Below, one piece after another: positions 47,201 through 57,783 of a stretch of 64,000 bases of DNA (position 1 is the first letter of the stretch; each line of letters opens with the position of its first letter). Source of the DNA: Pontederia crassipes (lineage: Eukaryota; Streptophyta; Magnoliopsida; Commelinales; Pontederiaceae); contig CM060188.1 of assembly GCA_030549335.1 (NCBI GenBank), positions 7,378,001 to 7,442,000 of the forward strand. Reading direction: 5' to 3'. The position numbers were made by a program, and so were the translations under genes. Below the pieces are notes generated by a model, which saw only the letters and a program-made list of their open reading frames with translations, had not been told where the DNA came from and did no database searches.

Positions 47201-49872
47201 GACGCAAAATAGGTCATTCTATTTAGTTATATTTGGATCCTAAGCACTGACCTCTGTTTAGGTCCTTGGAAGAAGAAGTGCCTATCAGACTTTGGGATTG
47301 TGACCCAGTGCATTGCGCCAACTAGAGTGAATGACCAATATCTCACTAATGTTCTTCTAAAGATCAATGCCAAGGTTGATTTTTTTCTAGTTCCTTTTTT
47401 CCCATTTCTGTGAATTGATTACTTTAGTCTGATGATCACTATTCATTGCCTAGCTTGGTGGCATTAACTCATACTTGAAAGCTGAAGAGGTGCCCAGAGG
47501 CATCCCATGTGTTTCTTCTGCTCCAACTCTTATCCTGGGAATGGATGTTTCCCATGGATCTCCTGGTCAGTCTGATATCCCATCAATTGCTGCGGTATGT
47601 TGTATTCTTCTCTTTCTTCATGCATTCTAATAATTTGAAATCTGTTTATACTGCCATGCCTTATTTTAACTTCATTTACATTGCAAGGTTGTTAGTTCTA
47701 GAAGTTGGCCTTCTATCACTCGATATAGAGCTGCTGTGCGAACTCAATCACCAAAACTTGAAATGATTGACTCCTTATTTAAGCCTGTTTCTGTTAAAGA
47801 AGATCAAGGAATTATTCGGTAACTTATATACATGTTGTTTTCTGGAATAATAAATTTTAATAGCTCTTGAATTTCACCTGAAAGAAGGAAAAAACTATCT
47901 TTTAATGTCATTTTATTTATATGAATCAGTGAGTTGCTGCTTGATTTCTATACTAGTTCGGCGAAAAGAAAGCCTGACAATATCTTGATCTTCAGGTTGG
48001 TTTTTATCATTCCAGATCTATATCATTGTGATTGTTTTGCTACTTTGATATGATATCATTTTCTTGCAAATATAAATTTTTTTTGTGCTCTTGACTGATT
48101 CTACTTTTATGAAGGTGATACTTGAGTGTCCTATCGTTATCTTGTGCATATTAAAAATCTTTTTGTGCTCATTTTTTTTGAAGGTATCTTTGTGCTCCTT
48201 GTTGATTCCACATTTTATGCATGTGTTTCCCTACTCGGCAAGTGTACATATTAATTGAAATAATGCATTTTGGTTTTTGTTAATTATTGGTTTCCCTTTG
48301 TAGCCCACAGTATCTAAGCATCTGTTTTAATGATTTTTGCTATATGGAAAGTGTACATAAAAATTGGAGTATTGCCTTTTCTTAATTATTTGTTTTCCTT
48401 TAATAGCCCACAGTATCTAAGCATCTTTTTTCATGGTCATCTTGCGCTCTTCTGCTTTTCTAGTAATTTGATTGCTTGCATATATTAAAATATTGTCTTC
48501 ATGGTTAATTTCACTATCCTTTGTTGTTAAAGCTTGAATCAAATTTGTGGGGGACCATTTTACATTCATGGGAAATATGTGAAAATTGTTTCTCCTTAAT
48601 TCTTGGGGTTCTTTTTGCAGTTCACAGCACCTAGGCACCATTCTGAATCTTCATTTGTGTGGTCTTGATTTTCTAGTGCATTCTGACCTTTGAAGCTTAA
48701 TGTGCAGGGACGGAGTCAGTGAATCACAGTTCAACCAAGTGTTAAACATAGAATTAGATCAAATCATTGAGGTATGATAAAACTTATTGCCAACTTGCAT
48801 AAATAGAATATCTGCTTATTTTCATTTGTAATTTTAGGCATGCAAGTTTCTTGATGAGGGCTGGTCGCCTAAGTTTACAGTAATAATTGCGCAAAAGAAT
48901 CATCACACAAAGTTCTTCCAGAACAATTCGCCAGACAATGTTCCTCCTGGTAACTTGTTCATATGATGTGTAACTTCTTAGTGTTTTTTGTCGCACTGAG
49001 TAGAGTGCTCTTTGCCTCCAGTTTTGCTTTGGTTATCATTTTTTTATTAATATTGCTTTGAATATCTTCAGGCACAGTTGTTGACAACAAAATTTGTCAC
49101 CCTAGAAACTTTGATTTCTATATCTGTGCCCATGCTGGAATGATTGTAAGTTTTAACTCTACTGTTCTTGGATTTTGCTACTATTTCAATGATCTCTTCA
49201 TGTCGATTCATTGTTTTTATGTTGCTCGTAATATATCTTGAGTAGTAGTGCTCTAGATGCTGCTTGATTTACTTCTGTGAACCTTATTTTCAGGGTACTA
49301 CCCGACCCACCCATTACCATGTATTGTTGGATCAGATTGGATTCGCTGCTGACGATCTGCAGGAACTTGTGCATTCCCTGTCCTATGTGTAAGTTCTTTT
49401 ACAATGCTGCTACTTTAGAGACCATGGATTTGTATTTGTAGCTTGTGTGCTAATGAGAAAATTTTGAAAATTTCAGTTACCAACGAAGCACAACTGCAAT
49501 ATCTGTGGGTATGTGATGCATTTTTCTTCTTTTATCACGGTTTTCATGGGTTGTATGTGTCGTGTTTTTCTTATTGTCTCTTTTCATTGGTCAAATCACA
49601 TTTCATTTGGTCTTATGGTTTAACTTTTGTTTTATGAATGACTCCAATACTTGTGCTGATGGAAATTTTTTGTTCGTTATTTTCCTGTCATTTCAGTTGC
49701 CCCCATCTGTTATGCTCATCTGGCAGCAAGTCAGATAGGTCAGTTCATGAAATTTGACGAGATGTCTGATGGTAGTTCGAGCCACGGTGGACACACTTCA
49801 GCTGGGAGCATTGCAGTTCCGGAGTTGCCAAGGTTACACGAGAACGTGACAAACTCCATGTTCTTCTGTTAG
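44213..49872 (+). CDS. AGO4: ARGONAUTE 4
   Basis: Joined exons: 44213-44443, 44535-44740, 44853-45074, 45163-45299, 45401-45498, 45639-45736, 45865-46036, 46122-46238, 46317-46424, 46502-46564, 46650-46763, 46841-47006, 47262-47374, 47454-47594, 47688-47818, 47930-47995, 48708-48771, 48838-48949, 49072-49145, 49294-49388, 49477-49508, 49697-49872. All introns are GT-AG and the frame holds throughout, giving 911 aa, normal for AGO4. Order: Pro-rich N-terminus, ArgoN, PAZ (about 265-385), MID, PIWI (about 570-875). The slicer tetrad is present: D646 (MDVSH), E687 (KLEMID), D729 (RDGVSE), H818 (THYH). The C-terminus is NSMFFC. AGO4 binds 24-nt siRNAs and guides DRM2-dependent DNA methylation at Pol V transcripts in the nucleus. 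The clade call rests on the N-terminal LANRG-type region, the VSSRSWP segment and the overall reading; a close AGO4-group paralogue cannot be excluded. Confidence 0.95.
48240..48640 (+). repeat. Degenerate tandem repeats in AGO4 intron 16
   Basis: About three copies of a roughly 105 bp unit. TAGCCCACAGTATCTAAGCA occurs at about 48,301 and 48,406, and a looser CAGTTCACAGCACCTAGGCA at about 48,618. Each is preceded by a T-rich tract, so each unit carries an acceptor-like TTTNNAG. At 712 bp the intron is the longest in the coding part of the gene. Confidence 0.7.
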
Positions 49873-50963
49873 GAGGCTGTTTGTTTTGACAGTTGGGACT
49901 TGTGGCACTAACTTTTTGTATAGCTATCTAGCTCTCTAGTCCCCACTTTTGAAGTGAGGCGGTGGGAGCCATTTTTGAGCAAAGTTTTTGCTTTGCTAGA
50001 TGGCCAACTATGGCCTTTGACATCTACATCTACCTTATAGTTTGTCACTACCTCTGACTGTTGATCTTATTGAAAGCATGACAGTGCTGTTTAAGCCATT
50101 TCACCTCGTGGATACTGTGAGTTATCCTAACTAAAGCTTGAACTAGTTGCTTTTATCGCCTTCCATGAATCCATTTATTTTATATTGTTGATATGGAATT
50201 GCCTGTTCCAACTTTTTAGTTTACACATGCGGTTCTGAATGAAATGGGCGCGTCATCTTCAATATTGGTTCAAAATGTTGACCTTTATTCAAAACTGTCT
50301 GAGGAATAGTCGGTGGTTTGGGTTTTATGTTTACTGTGTTTGATAGAATGTTTTAAGTTTTTGTCAAATTGTCTCTAATGCGCCTCATTTTTGTGAGAGA
50401 TTATTAATGAAGCTTGGAGTCAATTATTTTATCAATGACTTTGGTTTAATATAGGAACAAGTAGGTGGCAGAAGTACGCACGAACACAAGTATATAATAG
50501 TTTCTTAAAGAAACAAAACTTTTAATAAATAAGGGCTTAACATATTTATGAGGATTGCCTTAGGCACAAGCTGGTGTTAATTATCTGATCTTCCACGGAG
50601 ACATGAAACGAAGGTTTAAGCCATTTAATCCACTTGATGTAAACAATGCTATCTAACACTGACTGATAGAAGAGTCGACATCGTGTGCTTGATAAGAAAC
50701 TGTAACGTAAACGACCTTGGAAGACGGATCCAAATATAACAGTAATATTATAGTTGATGAGTAAGTGGAGCCTGTGGAGGTGACAAAGGAACACTTCGTT
50801 CATTTTTAACACTAAATTCACATTTTTTAAAGATCAATCCAAACAATTTCTTTTACTTGGGATGCAAGTCATTTGATTTTTTTTTCGGTGATGTCATTTG
50901 ATATTTTGATGTCACAGTTCCGTGAATTTATGCGTGTTGAACCCTCTCTCTCTCTCTTCCCCC
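49873..50963. other. AGO4 3' UTR and spacer to the methyltransferase gene
   Basis: The first about 550 bp reads as T-rich 3' UTR. No gene is supported in the remainder; a short CT run (50,944-50,958) lies close to the next promoter. Confidence 0.45.
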
Positions 50964-50970
50964 TATAAGA
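50964..50970 (+). promoter_or_regulatory. TATA box of the methyltransferase gene
   Basis: TATAAGA after a CT-rich stretch, 112 bp before the ATG. Confidence 0.55.
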
Positions 50971-51081
50971 ACGTGGGGAGAAAGAAGGATAGAGTGTGTG
51001 AGAGAGAATACTGACCGTGATCAAGGGGAACAACATTCATCAGGAAACGAGAGGAGGAAAGGGAAAGTGAAACAGAAAGAC

Positions 51082-52255
51082 ATGGCAGATCTGTTCCGTA
51101 AGCAGGCGAAGAACTACGCGGAATCCCGGCCGAGCTACCCGGAGGAGCTCTTCCGATTCATCGCCTCAAAAACACCCCGCCACCAACTCGTTTGGGACGT
51201 TGGCACGGGAAGCGGTCAGGCCGCCGTCTCCGTGAGTATCCCCCTTTACCACCTTTTCTTCTTATCATAAGTATTTTAAGTCATTTAGCAGATTTTCAAC
51301 ATATTTTTTTCTCATTTTCTCTGGTTCATATCATAAGAATCTCACTTTGTAACGATGGGAAAAAAAACTTGGTAACAATTAACATACAAGAAGGTACAAA
51401 AATAAAAGTGTAAAATAGAAAACCCCAAAGTGCAAAATCACTAATTCCTTTTTGAAAATGATCAATTGTGAATTTAAGCGAATTCAAAATTGAATATTTT
51501 AATGTAGCCCCTTGAAATCCCATTTTTTTTAATTGTACTAAACATATCTGTTTCAATTGAACTGACGCAATGTCTACGTGGCATTGGATTGGGTTCACCC
51601 CCCTCAGCTGTCCAAAATCTACAGCAAGGTGGTGGCCACCGACACGAGCTCGGAGCAGCTCGCGATGGCGCCGGAGCTCCCCAACGTCACCTACGTGCAC
51701 ACCGCAAAGGACGTCTCCGCCGCCGATCTCCACCTTCACGTTGCGGCCCCCTCCACCGTCGACCTGGTCACGGTGGCCCAAGCCCTTCACTGGTTCGACC
51801 TCCCGGCCTTCTACGATCGGGTCAACTCGGTCCTCGTCAAGCCAGGCGGCGTGCTCGCCGCGTGGTGCTACACCGAGGCCCGCGTCGACTCGGCCGTGGA
51901 CGCCGTGTTCGCGCGCCTGTACGCCGAGTCGGGCCCGTTCTGGGCAGGGGCGAGGCGGACGGTGGACGACGAGTACCGGGGCATCGAGTTCCCGTTCGAC
52001 CCGGTGGACGGGGAGGGCGACACGGGGCCGTTTGAGTTCGTGGCCGAGCGGTCCATGGACGTGGCCGGGTTTCTGACGTATATCAGGTCGTGGTCGGCGT
52101 ATCAGACGGCAAAGGAGAAGGGCGTGGAGCTGCTGACGGGCGAGATGGTGTGGGAGTTGGAGAGTGCTTGGGGTGGAGAGAGAGTGTTTAAGGCGGTAAA
52201 GTTCCCTATTTTTCTGAAGATCGGGAAGGTGAGAGAAAGAAAAAATAGCTTCTAA
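51082..52255 (+). CDS. SAM-dependent methyltransferase (class I, Methyltransf_11 type)
   Basis: Two exons, 51082-51231 and 51608-52255 (donor TCC|GTGAGT, acceptor CCCTCAG), joined in phase 0 to give 265 aa. Residues about 5-20 show the family opening (FRKQAKNYAESRPSYPEEL). Motif I, the SAM-binding loop, is VWDVGTGSGQAAV, and the exon junction falls just after it, restoring AAVSLSKIYSKVVATDTS. Further on are the acidic end of strand 2 (ATDTS), VTVAQALHWFDLPAFYDRV (motif IV region) and KPGGVLAAWCY. This is the plant group often annotated as putative methyltransferase DDB_G0268948-like; the substrate is unknown and cytosolic location is inferred from the lack of a signal. Exon 2 is GC-rich, the intron AT-rich. 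ATG 51082 is the first in frame; no upstream ATG extends it. Confidence 0.88.
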
Positions 52256-53076
52256 GATGATTAATCTCCTCTTTCTATTCATGCAGATATTTAATTTCTC
52301 TAGTAGAATATAAATAAAATTTTCACTTGCCGCTTCCCGCACTCTTTTGCGCGGGAAATTATAAATATATGGCAATTATAAATATAAAGACATGTTTTTT
52401 TAAATATTAAGTTCAATGAAACTTTCATCAAAAAATATTTTCATTTTTAGTTGAGATCAAATTTTTTATCCCCTTAATAAATGATAAGATTAATATGTGT
52501 ATTCACATGACAGTATCAAGATCAAACTTATTGAAGCTCAATATTCAATTTTCATGACCGAAACAGCTGATGCGAAGATAAAATGTTTACATTTGTCTTT
52601 TTGTTTCTTTGTCTATGATGTAAATTTTAGATTTGAGGCATAAATAATAAGTAATGTAATTCAAAAGATAAAAAAAATTTAATATGTTTATTCAAGGTAA
52701 TAATCTGACAGTATGAGATGTTACTTCCAAAGTTGATACTTTCTTTAATCTTTAACATTACAATATATATGCCTTAAAAAAATTATATGATAATAACGAA
52801 GATATGCCACTAAATATGTAGCTCTTTTCTCGATCAGGATCCATTATTCATTGCACTGGCGTTCGAAATTATTAATGCATAACTAATTTCAAATGAAAGC
52901 GGAAAACATTAGATTTGAATAATACTAGAAATTTCCAATCTGACCTTTCGAAATTGGTGAAGTTTTATACATTGAAAAATCTATGCTTTGTTTATTTGAG
53001 TTTATATTTATAGGGAAATCAAGAATTCTTTCATTTTCATTCCGTCATTCGAAATACAAAATGATACGGTCGCTAT
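52256..53076. other. Intergenic, nothing recognised
   Basis: AT-rich DNA between the methyltransferase 3' end and the MULE. Confidence 0.4.
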
Positions 53077-53085
53077 TTTTATTAT

Positions 53086-54063
53086 GGATTTAATGGTTAT
53101 TATATGCATCAAATGCGTATGATAAACATACACGTGCTTTTCATCCGTCCGATTAATCGGACGGATGACGTTCTCTCTTCTCTACCCCCCTCCTCTCTTC
53201 CCATCCGCTCTCTCTTCTCTCTCTCCCTCCGCTCTCTCTTCTCTACCTCCGTCTCCGACCATCGTCGTCCCGCAACAGATCTGCGAGCTTAACGTCGACC
53301 ACCGCCCGTCCCCCGATCTGCGAGCTCGACGTCGATCGCCCGTCCCTGATCTGCGCCGCCGCCGTCCTTGCTTCCCCATCGCCACCGTCACAGATCTACG
53401 ACCTCGAGCTCCGCCGATGCCGTTCCCACTTTTCTCGCGCGTTGTCGTCACCGATCGCCTCGTCCTCCTCTCCGAGCGTCGTCGACGCACGACCCTGTGT
53501 CCTCTCTCTCCCCCTTCCTTCATGTTGCGTCCCCGATCCGCCGATCCACCGTCCTCCGTCCTCTCCATCCCCGACGGACGATCTGTCGTCGATCGCCTCC
53601 TCTCCGAGCACCACCGACGCCGCCGACCCCTACGTCCTCTCTCTCCCTCTCTTTCTTCCCCTTCCTTCGTCCCTGTCCGGCGCCGGTGATGGCCTCGCGA
53701 TTTGATCTCATCGCCGGCGGGATGGAATCCGCACACACTGAGCGCCGCCGCTGACCCCTACGTCCTCTCTCTCCCTCTCTTTCTTTCCCTTCCTTCGTCC
53801 CTGTCCGGCGCCAGTGATGGCCTCGCGATTTGATCTCATCGCCGGCGAGATGGAATCCGTGCACACTGACGCCGCCGCCGCCGACCCCTACGTCCTCTCT
53901 CTCCCTCTCTTTCTTCCCCTTCCTTCGTCCCTGTCCGGTGTCGGTGATGGCCTCGCGATTTGATCTCATCGCCGGCGAGATGGAATCCGCGCACGGATGC
54001 CATCCGTCCGATCTAATCGGACGGATGAAAAGCACGCGTATGCTTATCATACGCATTAAATCC
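53086..54063. mobile_element. Non-autonomous Mutator-like element (MULE) with perfect 9 bp target duplication
   Basis: 978 bp between two copies of TTTTATTAT (53,077-53,085 and 54,064-54,072). The ends start GGATTTAATG and mirror over about 60 bp (ATGCGTATGATAARCATAC, then CGTGCTTTTCATCCGTCCG). The left end has about 20 extra bases near 53,095. At 53,142-53,167 lies a perfect 26 bp palindrome, with a near copy at the right end. The interior is very GC- and CpG-rich and holds three tandem 128 bp repeats. No transposase or clear host protein was recognised; the overlapping Arg/Pro/Ser-rich frames on both strands look like composition artefacts. Confidence 0.85.
53618..53996. repeat. Three tandem repeats of about 128 bp inside the MULE
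   Basis: ACCCCTACGTCCTCTCTCTC recurs at about 53,626, 53,754 and 53,884. Each unit continues to GATGGCCTCGCGATTTGATC and ends in ATGGAATCC. The copies differ by only a few bases, so the array is young relative to the element. Confidence 0.85.
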
Positions 54064-54411
54064 TTTTATTATTATTATAATGATGATGATAATAATAGGT
54101 TATCCTTATTATTAATAATTGGAAAATATTAAATCCTCTTAAAAATTTAGCCTAAAATTCTCTCTAATATTCATAATTTTCAAATTGTCCTAAAAAGTTA
54201 TTAAGTTTACATTGATGTTGTTGCCGCTCAATTAGAGGTTAAATCCTCCTAAATTAGGAGGATATAATATATTCTTAACAATTTTATAGAATCCTACTAC
54301 AAAATCATCTCGAGGACTCTCGTCCGTCACCCTCGTTGTCATTCCCACAAGCACCTCGTCTGCATCCCATCCATTTCATATTTCTCATCTTTCGTTGACG
54401 TTGCACCTACG

Positions 54412-55590
54412 ATGAGTTTTTTGTCCCGAATGTTTCTTCCCACCAAGAGTGCAACAGGGACCTTCCTCCCCCAATACCTTCTCCTCCATGTCTCAACACT
54501 CGCCGGCGCCGGCGCCGGCGCCGCCACCAGCACCCCCGCGACAAGTCCCGCAGAGTCCCCCACTGTCTCCATTCTCATGAGCACCTTTGGCCTCTCCTTT
54601 CAATCAGCCCTCGCCGCCTCCCGCAAGATAGAGCTGAAGCCCACGACTGACGCCCCGACCTCCCACCTCAAGCTCTACAGGGACTTCGGATTTACCGACG
54701 CCCAGATCGCCAAGATCATCGCCAAGCAGCCCACCGTGCTGCTGCACAGCGCCGAAAATAACTTCCGCCCCAAGCTCGAGTTCCTTCGTGGCTTCGGCTT
54801 CCCCGATTCCTCCCTCGCACGGCTCGTCACGGCCGAGCCTATCATCCTCAAGCGGAGCCTCGAGAAGCACCTCATCCCCTTCTTCCGCTTCCTTCGCTCG
54901 ATCCTCCAAAACGAAAAGAACGTCGTCGCTGCCTGCACCGTCGCGCCGCGATCTCTCCATGCGAACCTCCGTGACACCGTGATCCCTGGCATCCAGGCGC
55001 TCCGCGACCACGGCCTGCCGGAGCTGAGGATCTTTAAGCTGGTTATGCTGCAGCCGGGGGTCCTGATCTACGGGCCAAAGCGGGTGGACACGCTCGTTGC
55101 GGAAGTGAAACGTACAGGGCTTCTGGTTTCTGACGGCATGTTCATATTTGCCTACGGGACGATATGTGGACTGGCCAAGCCCACTTGGGAAAGGAAAATG
55201 GCCGTCTATAAGAGCTTCGGGTTGTCGGAGGACCAGGTGCTCTCGGCGTTCCGGAAGTTGCCGAGCTGTATGAAGAGTTCGGAAGAAAGAATCAATCAAG
55301 CAATGGAGTTTTATGTCAATAGATTAAAGCTCAGGCCGGCCGACGTGATTGCCCATCCGAAACTGTTAATGCCAAGCTTGGAGAAGACAATTGTGCCTAG
55401 ATGCACTGCCTTGAGTGTTTTGTCATCAAAGGGGAAGATTAAGAAGAATACAAAATTGGTCCCTGCGTTAACTCTTTCATCGGGATACTTCGTAAAGAGA
55501 TACATTGAGAAGCATCGGGATGATGTTCCTGAAGTATTGATGGCTTATAATGGTGAGATGGAATTCAAAGGTTTAGACCTTAAGCTTTAA
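54412..55590 (+). CDS. mTERF domain protein, organelle-targeted
   Basis: Intronless, 392 aa. The N-terminus (about 1-45) is basic and Ser/Thr/Ala-rich with few acids, fitting a mitochondrial or plastid transit peptide; it contains a GAGAGA run from a GGCGCC microsatellite. The plant subfamily signature follows: VSILMSTFGLSFQSALAASR, then LKLYRDFGFTDAQIAKIIAK, PTVLL, and FLRGFGFPDSSLARLVTAEP. mTERF motifs with their leucine-heptad and Pro pattern repeat to about 350 (YKSFGLSEDQVLSAFRKLP). These helical-repeat proteins bind organellar nucleic acids and affect transcription ends or intron splicing. Plants carry many intronless relatives in this subgroup, so the orthologue cannot be named. The GC-rich coding part ends at TAA 55590. 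Minus-strand frames here are shadows. Confidence 0.9.
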   Translation: MSFLSRMFLPTKSATGTFLPQYLLLHVSTLAGAGAGAATSTPATSPAESPTVSILMSTFGLSFQSALAASRKIELKPTTDAPTSHLKLYRDFGFTDAQIAKIIAKQPTVLLHSAENNFRPKLEFLRGFGFPDSSLARLVTAEPIILKRSLEKHLIPFFRFLRSILQNEKNVVAACTVAPRSLHANLRDTVIPGIQALRDHGLPELRIFKLVMLQPGVLIYGPKRVDTLVAEVKRTGLLVSDGMFIFAYGTICGLAKPTWERKMAVYKSFGLSEDQVLSAFRKLPSCMKSSEERINQAMEFYVNRLKLRPADVIAHPKLLMPSLEKTIVPRCTALSVLSSKGKIKKNTKLVPALTLSSGYFVKRYIEKHRDDVPEVLMAYNGEMEFKGLDLKL

Positions 55591-57783
55591 ATTAGCCATT
55601 GCCTGTTGGAAACTAACTGATTCACAAGAAGTGGCATGTTCCAGTACCGAGAACTCTTCCGATTGGAAGGGAGCATTGTAACAGGTATGCTTTCTGATAT
55701 TTAGACGACTCCATTATGCATTTATGAAGCTTCCAACATAAGGCGGCCAGATGAAACATGGCAATCGGCATGTTCCATTGTGCAGATTTTTTTATCTGCC
55801 AATTAGTTATGAGTTATATATATCTTTACACACACATCTAAACATACATGTTGAGCTTGCCTGGATTGACCTTGTTAATTGTTATGGCTCTTTCCTTGTT
55901 TTTCTCTTTGGCTTTCTTTTGTTTCTCTTATCAGAGTTAGCATGAATCCCATGAAGCTACCATGTTGGCTCAAATTCCTTTCATTTGTATCCGATTTAAC
56001 ATTCGCATTGGAGGTTTGCATCTTGTTTGCATATAGGCAGTTGTCATACATTGTAGTTTCTAATATTTCTTTGAATATTTCTACATGTAAGAAACAACTC
56101 AACAAGTACGGTTCAGGCTTTTCATGTACTTTCGAGAAGCCATGTAAAAGTTCAAATTTCAGGGAACTTGGATGTTGACTATGCTCGAGTAGGTTGTTTG
56201 AACCACCTAGTAACTAGGAATCATGGACCTCTAGTGGATCTAGCATGAGCTCCTGAACTAATTGTGAAGCCATCCTTTCTCGTTTCAAAAAAAAAAAAAA
56301 TTGTGAAGCAAGCAGAATTTGAGGCTCGGGAGTTATGATCCAACAAAGATAGCCCCAGTAGGGTTTAATTGCATTGTTTTCATTCATGATATTTAGAAGA
56401 CATGTCCGTTAAATCATTTTCCCTTGCTTTATAAGCAAAGAACTAGGTACACCAAATTATGATTTTTGTCAGAAGAGAAATAAGTATCGTAGCTTGCTAA
56501 CTCTTTTTCTGGTCAGTATTTCATGGTTGTTCCCTGTTAGTTCTTCATGAAAATTTTTCTTTGTTACACTTTCTCTGGTTAATATTTCTTTGTTGCTCGG
56601 TTTTGCCTATCACTTCTCTTTCCCAGGTGCTCTCTGTCTACATGCCATCTAACTTTTAGCTCACAATTTTCGACAGGTTAACAAATATTTAAAGTACACC
56701 CAGCAGATACTGCTTATATGTGATGTCTTTTTATTCTGTTTGATTGTCGAGGAACTGCAGGATTTCTGGCATAACAATGATTGTTGATCCTATCTGCTGG
56801 TTGTGAAATGTCAACAAGTTATCAATGGGGATTGGGGACCTTTTGTTTGTTCAGGTTGGGATGCAAATGTTTTTATGCAAATGTTTTGCCGACCCTACCT
56901 AGTGGGATAAGGCTTTGTTGTTGTTGCTCATAGTGTTGATCAATTTTGGTGAACTACCTTTCAAAACCTTGGGAACTTGTTTTTTCACTTAAACCAAATT
57001 TGATGCTTTTCAATTTTTTTGAGGTCCTGCATTCCCGGGGAGCAAATAGATCGCTACATTTGGGCGTAATGGCACCTCAATGTAACTCGATTTAATTGAG
57101 TTTATAGGAAAAAACATGATGTAGTTCATATGAAACAATAAGATTATCTTGCATATGTTTTCAAAATTTGACACTTATTTTATAATAGCGTTTTATTAAC
57201 TAAATCAGAGGTATTCAATAATTGTTCTGGCTTTTCTTCTCCTATCAAGACGTTTTAAGAACACTCACCCTTGCAAAACATGCTTCTTTGCATCTAACAC
57301 CTACTTCCAATGTTTTTAAATTTGAATCGGACCGGTCATAGTTCAAATTGGGGCCGACTAATTTAACCGAACTTTTAATGAAATAATCATAAAAGTTAAA
57401 AATAATGAAATGAAAGCCTATTAATAATTATTTTAAAAATAATTAAATATTATTTTTTATTGTATGATTTATAATTGTATCATCTTCTTTAAAAAATTTC
57501 TGAATATCTTTCTCTTCTCTTTACTTTTTTCTTTATTACTAGTTTCTGCTTTTATTTTTCTAATTCAAATATATTTATTATTACTTTCCTTTTTTCAACT
57601 TATCTTCTAAAATATACTTTATTGCTTATTTTTCTTTTCTCCCTATTTTTTTCATTTTTTTGGATACTCATTCGAGGCTGTGGTATGGAGGATTATTAGA
57701 CTAATTCGAAGTTGGAACCAAGAACATAACAATATTTTTTTTGGTTCTAGGAATGAAACTTCTAGCGATTATAATTTTTCGAA
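55591..57783. other. mTERF 3' region and intergenic DNA
   Basis: Possible 3' UTR with T-rich, intron-like stretches to about 56,800. No second gene or element was recognised. The part at 57,370-57,680 is very AT-rich. Confidence 0.4.

Noticed and set aside
51326-52375. 349-codon minus-strand frame
   Set aside because: Antisense to the methyltransferase exon 2 and running into its intron; a GC-rich coding shadow.
53165-53754. 174- to 184-codon Arg/Ser/Pro-rich frames on both strands
   Set aside because: They lie wholly inside a MULE with GC-rich tandem repeats; stops are rare there because of composition.
54604-55299. 231-codon minus-strand frame
   Set aside because: Antisense shadow of the mTERF gene.
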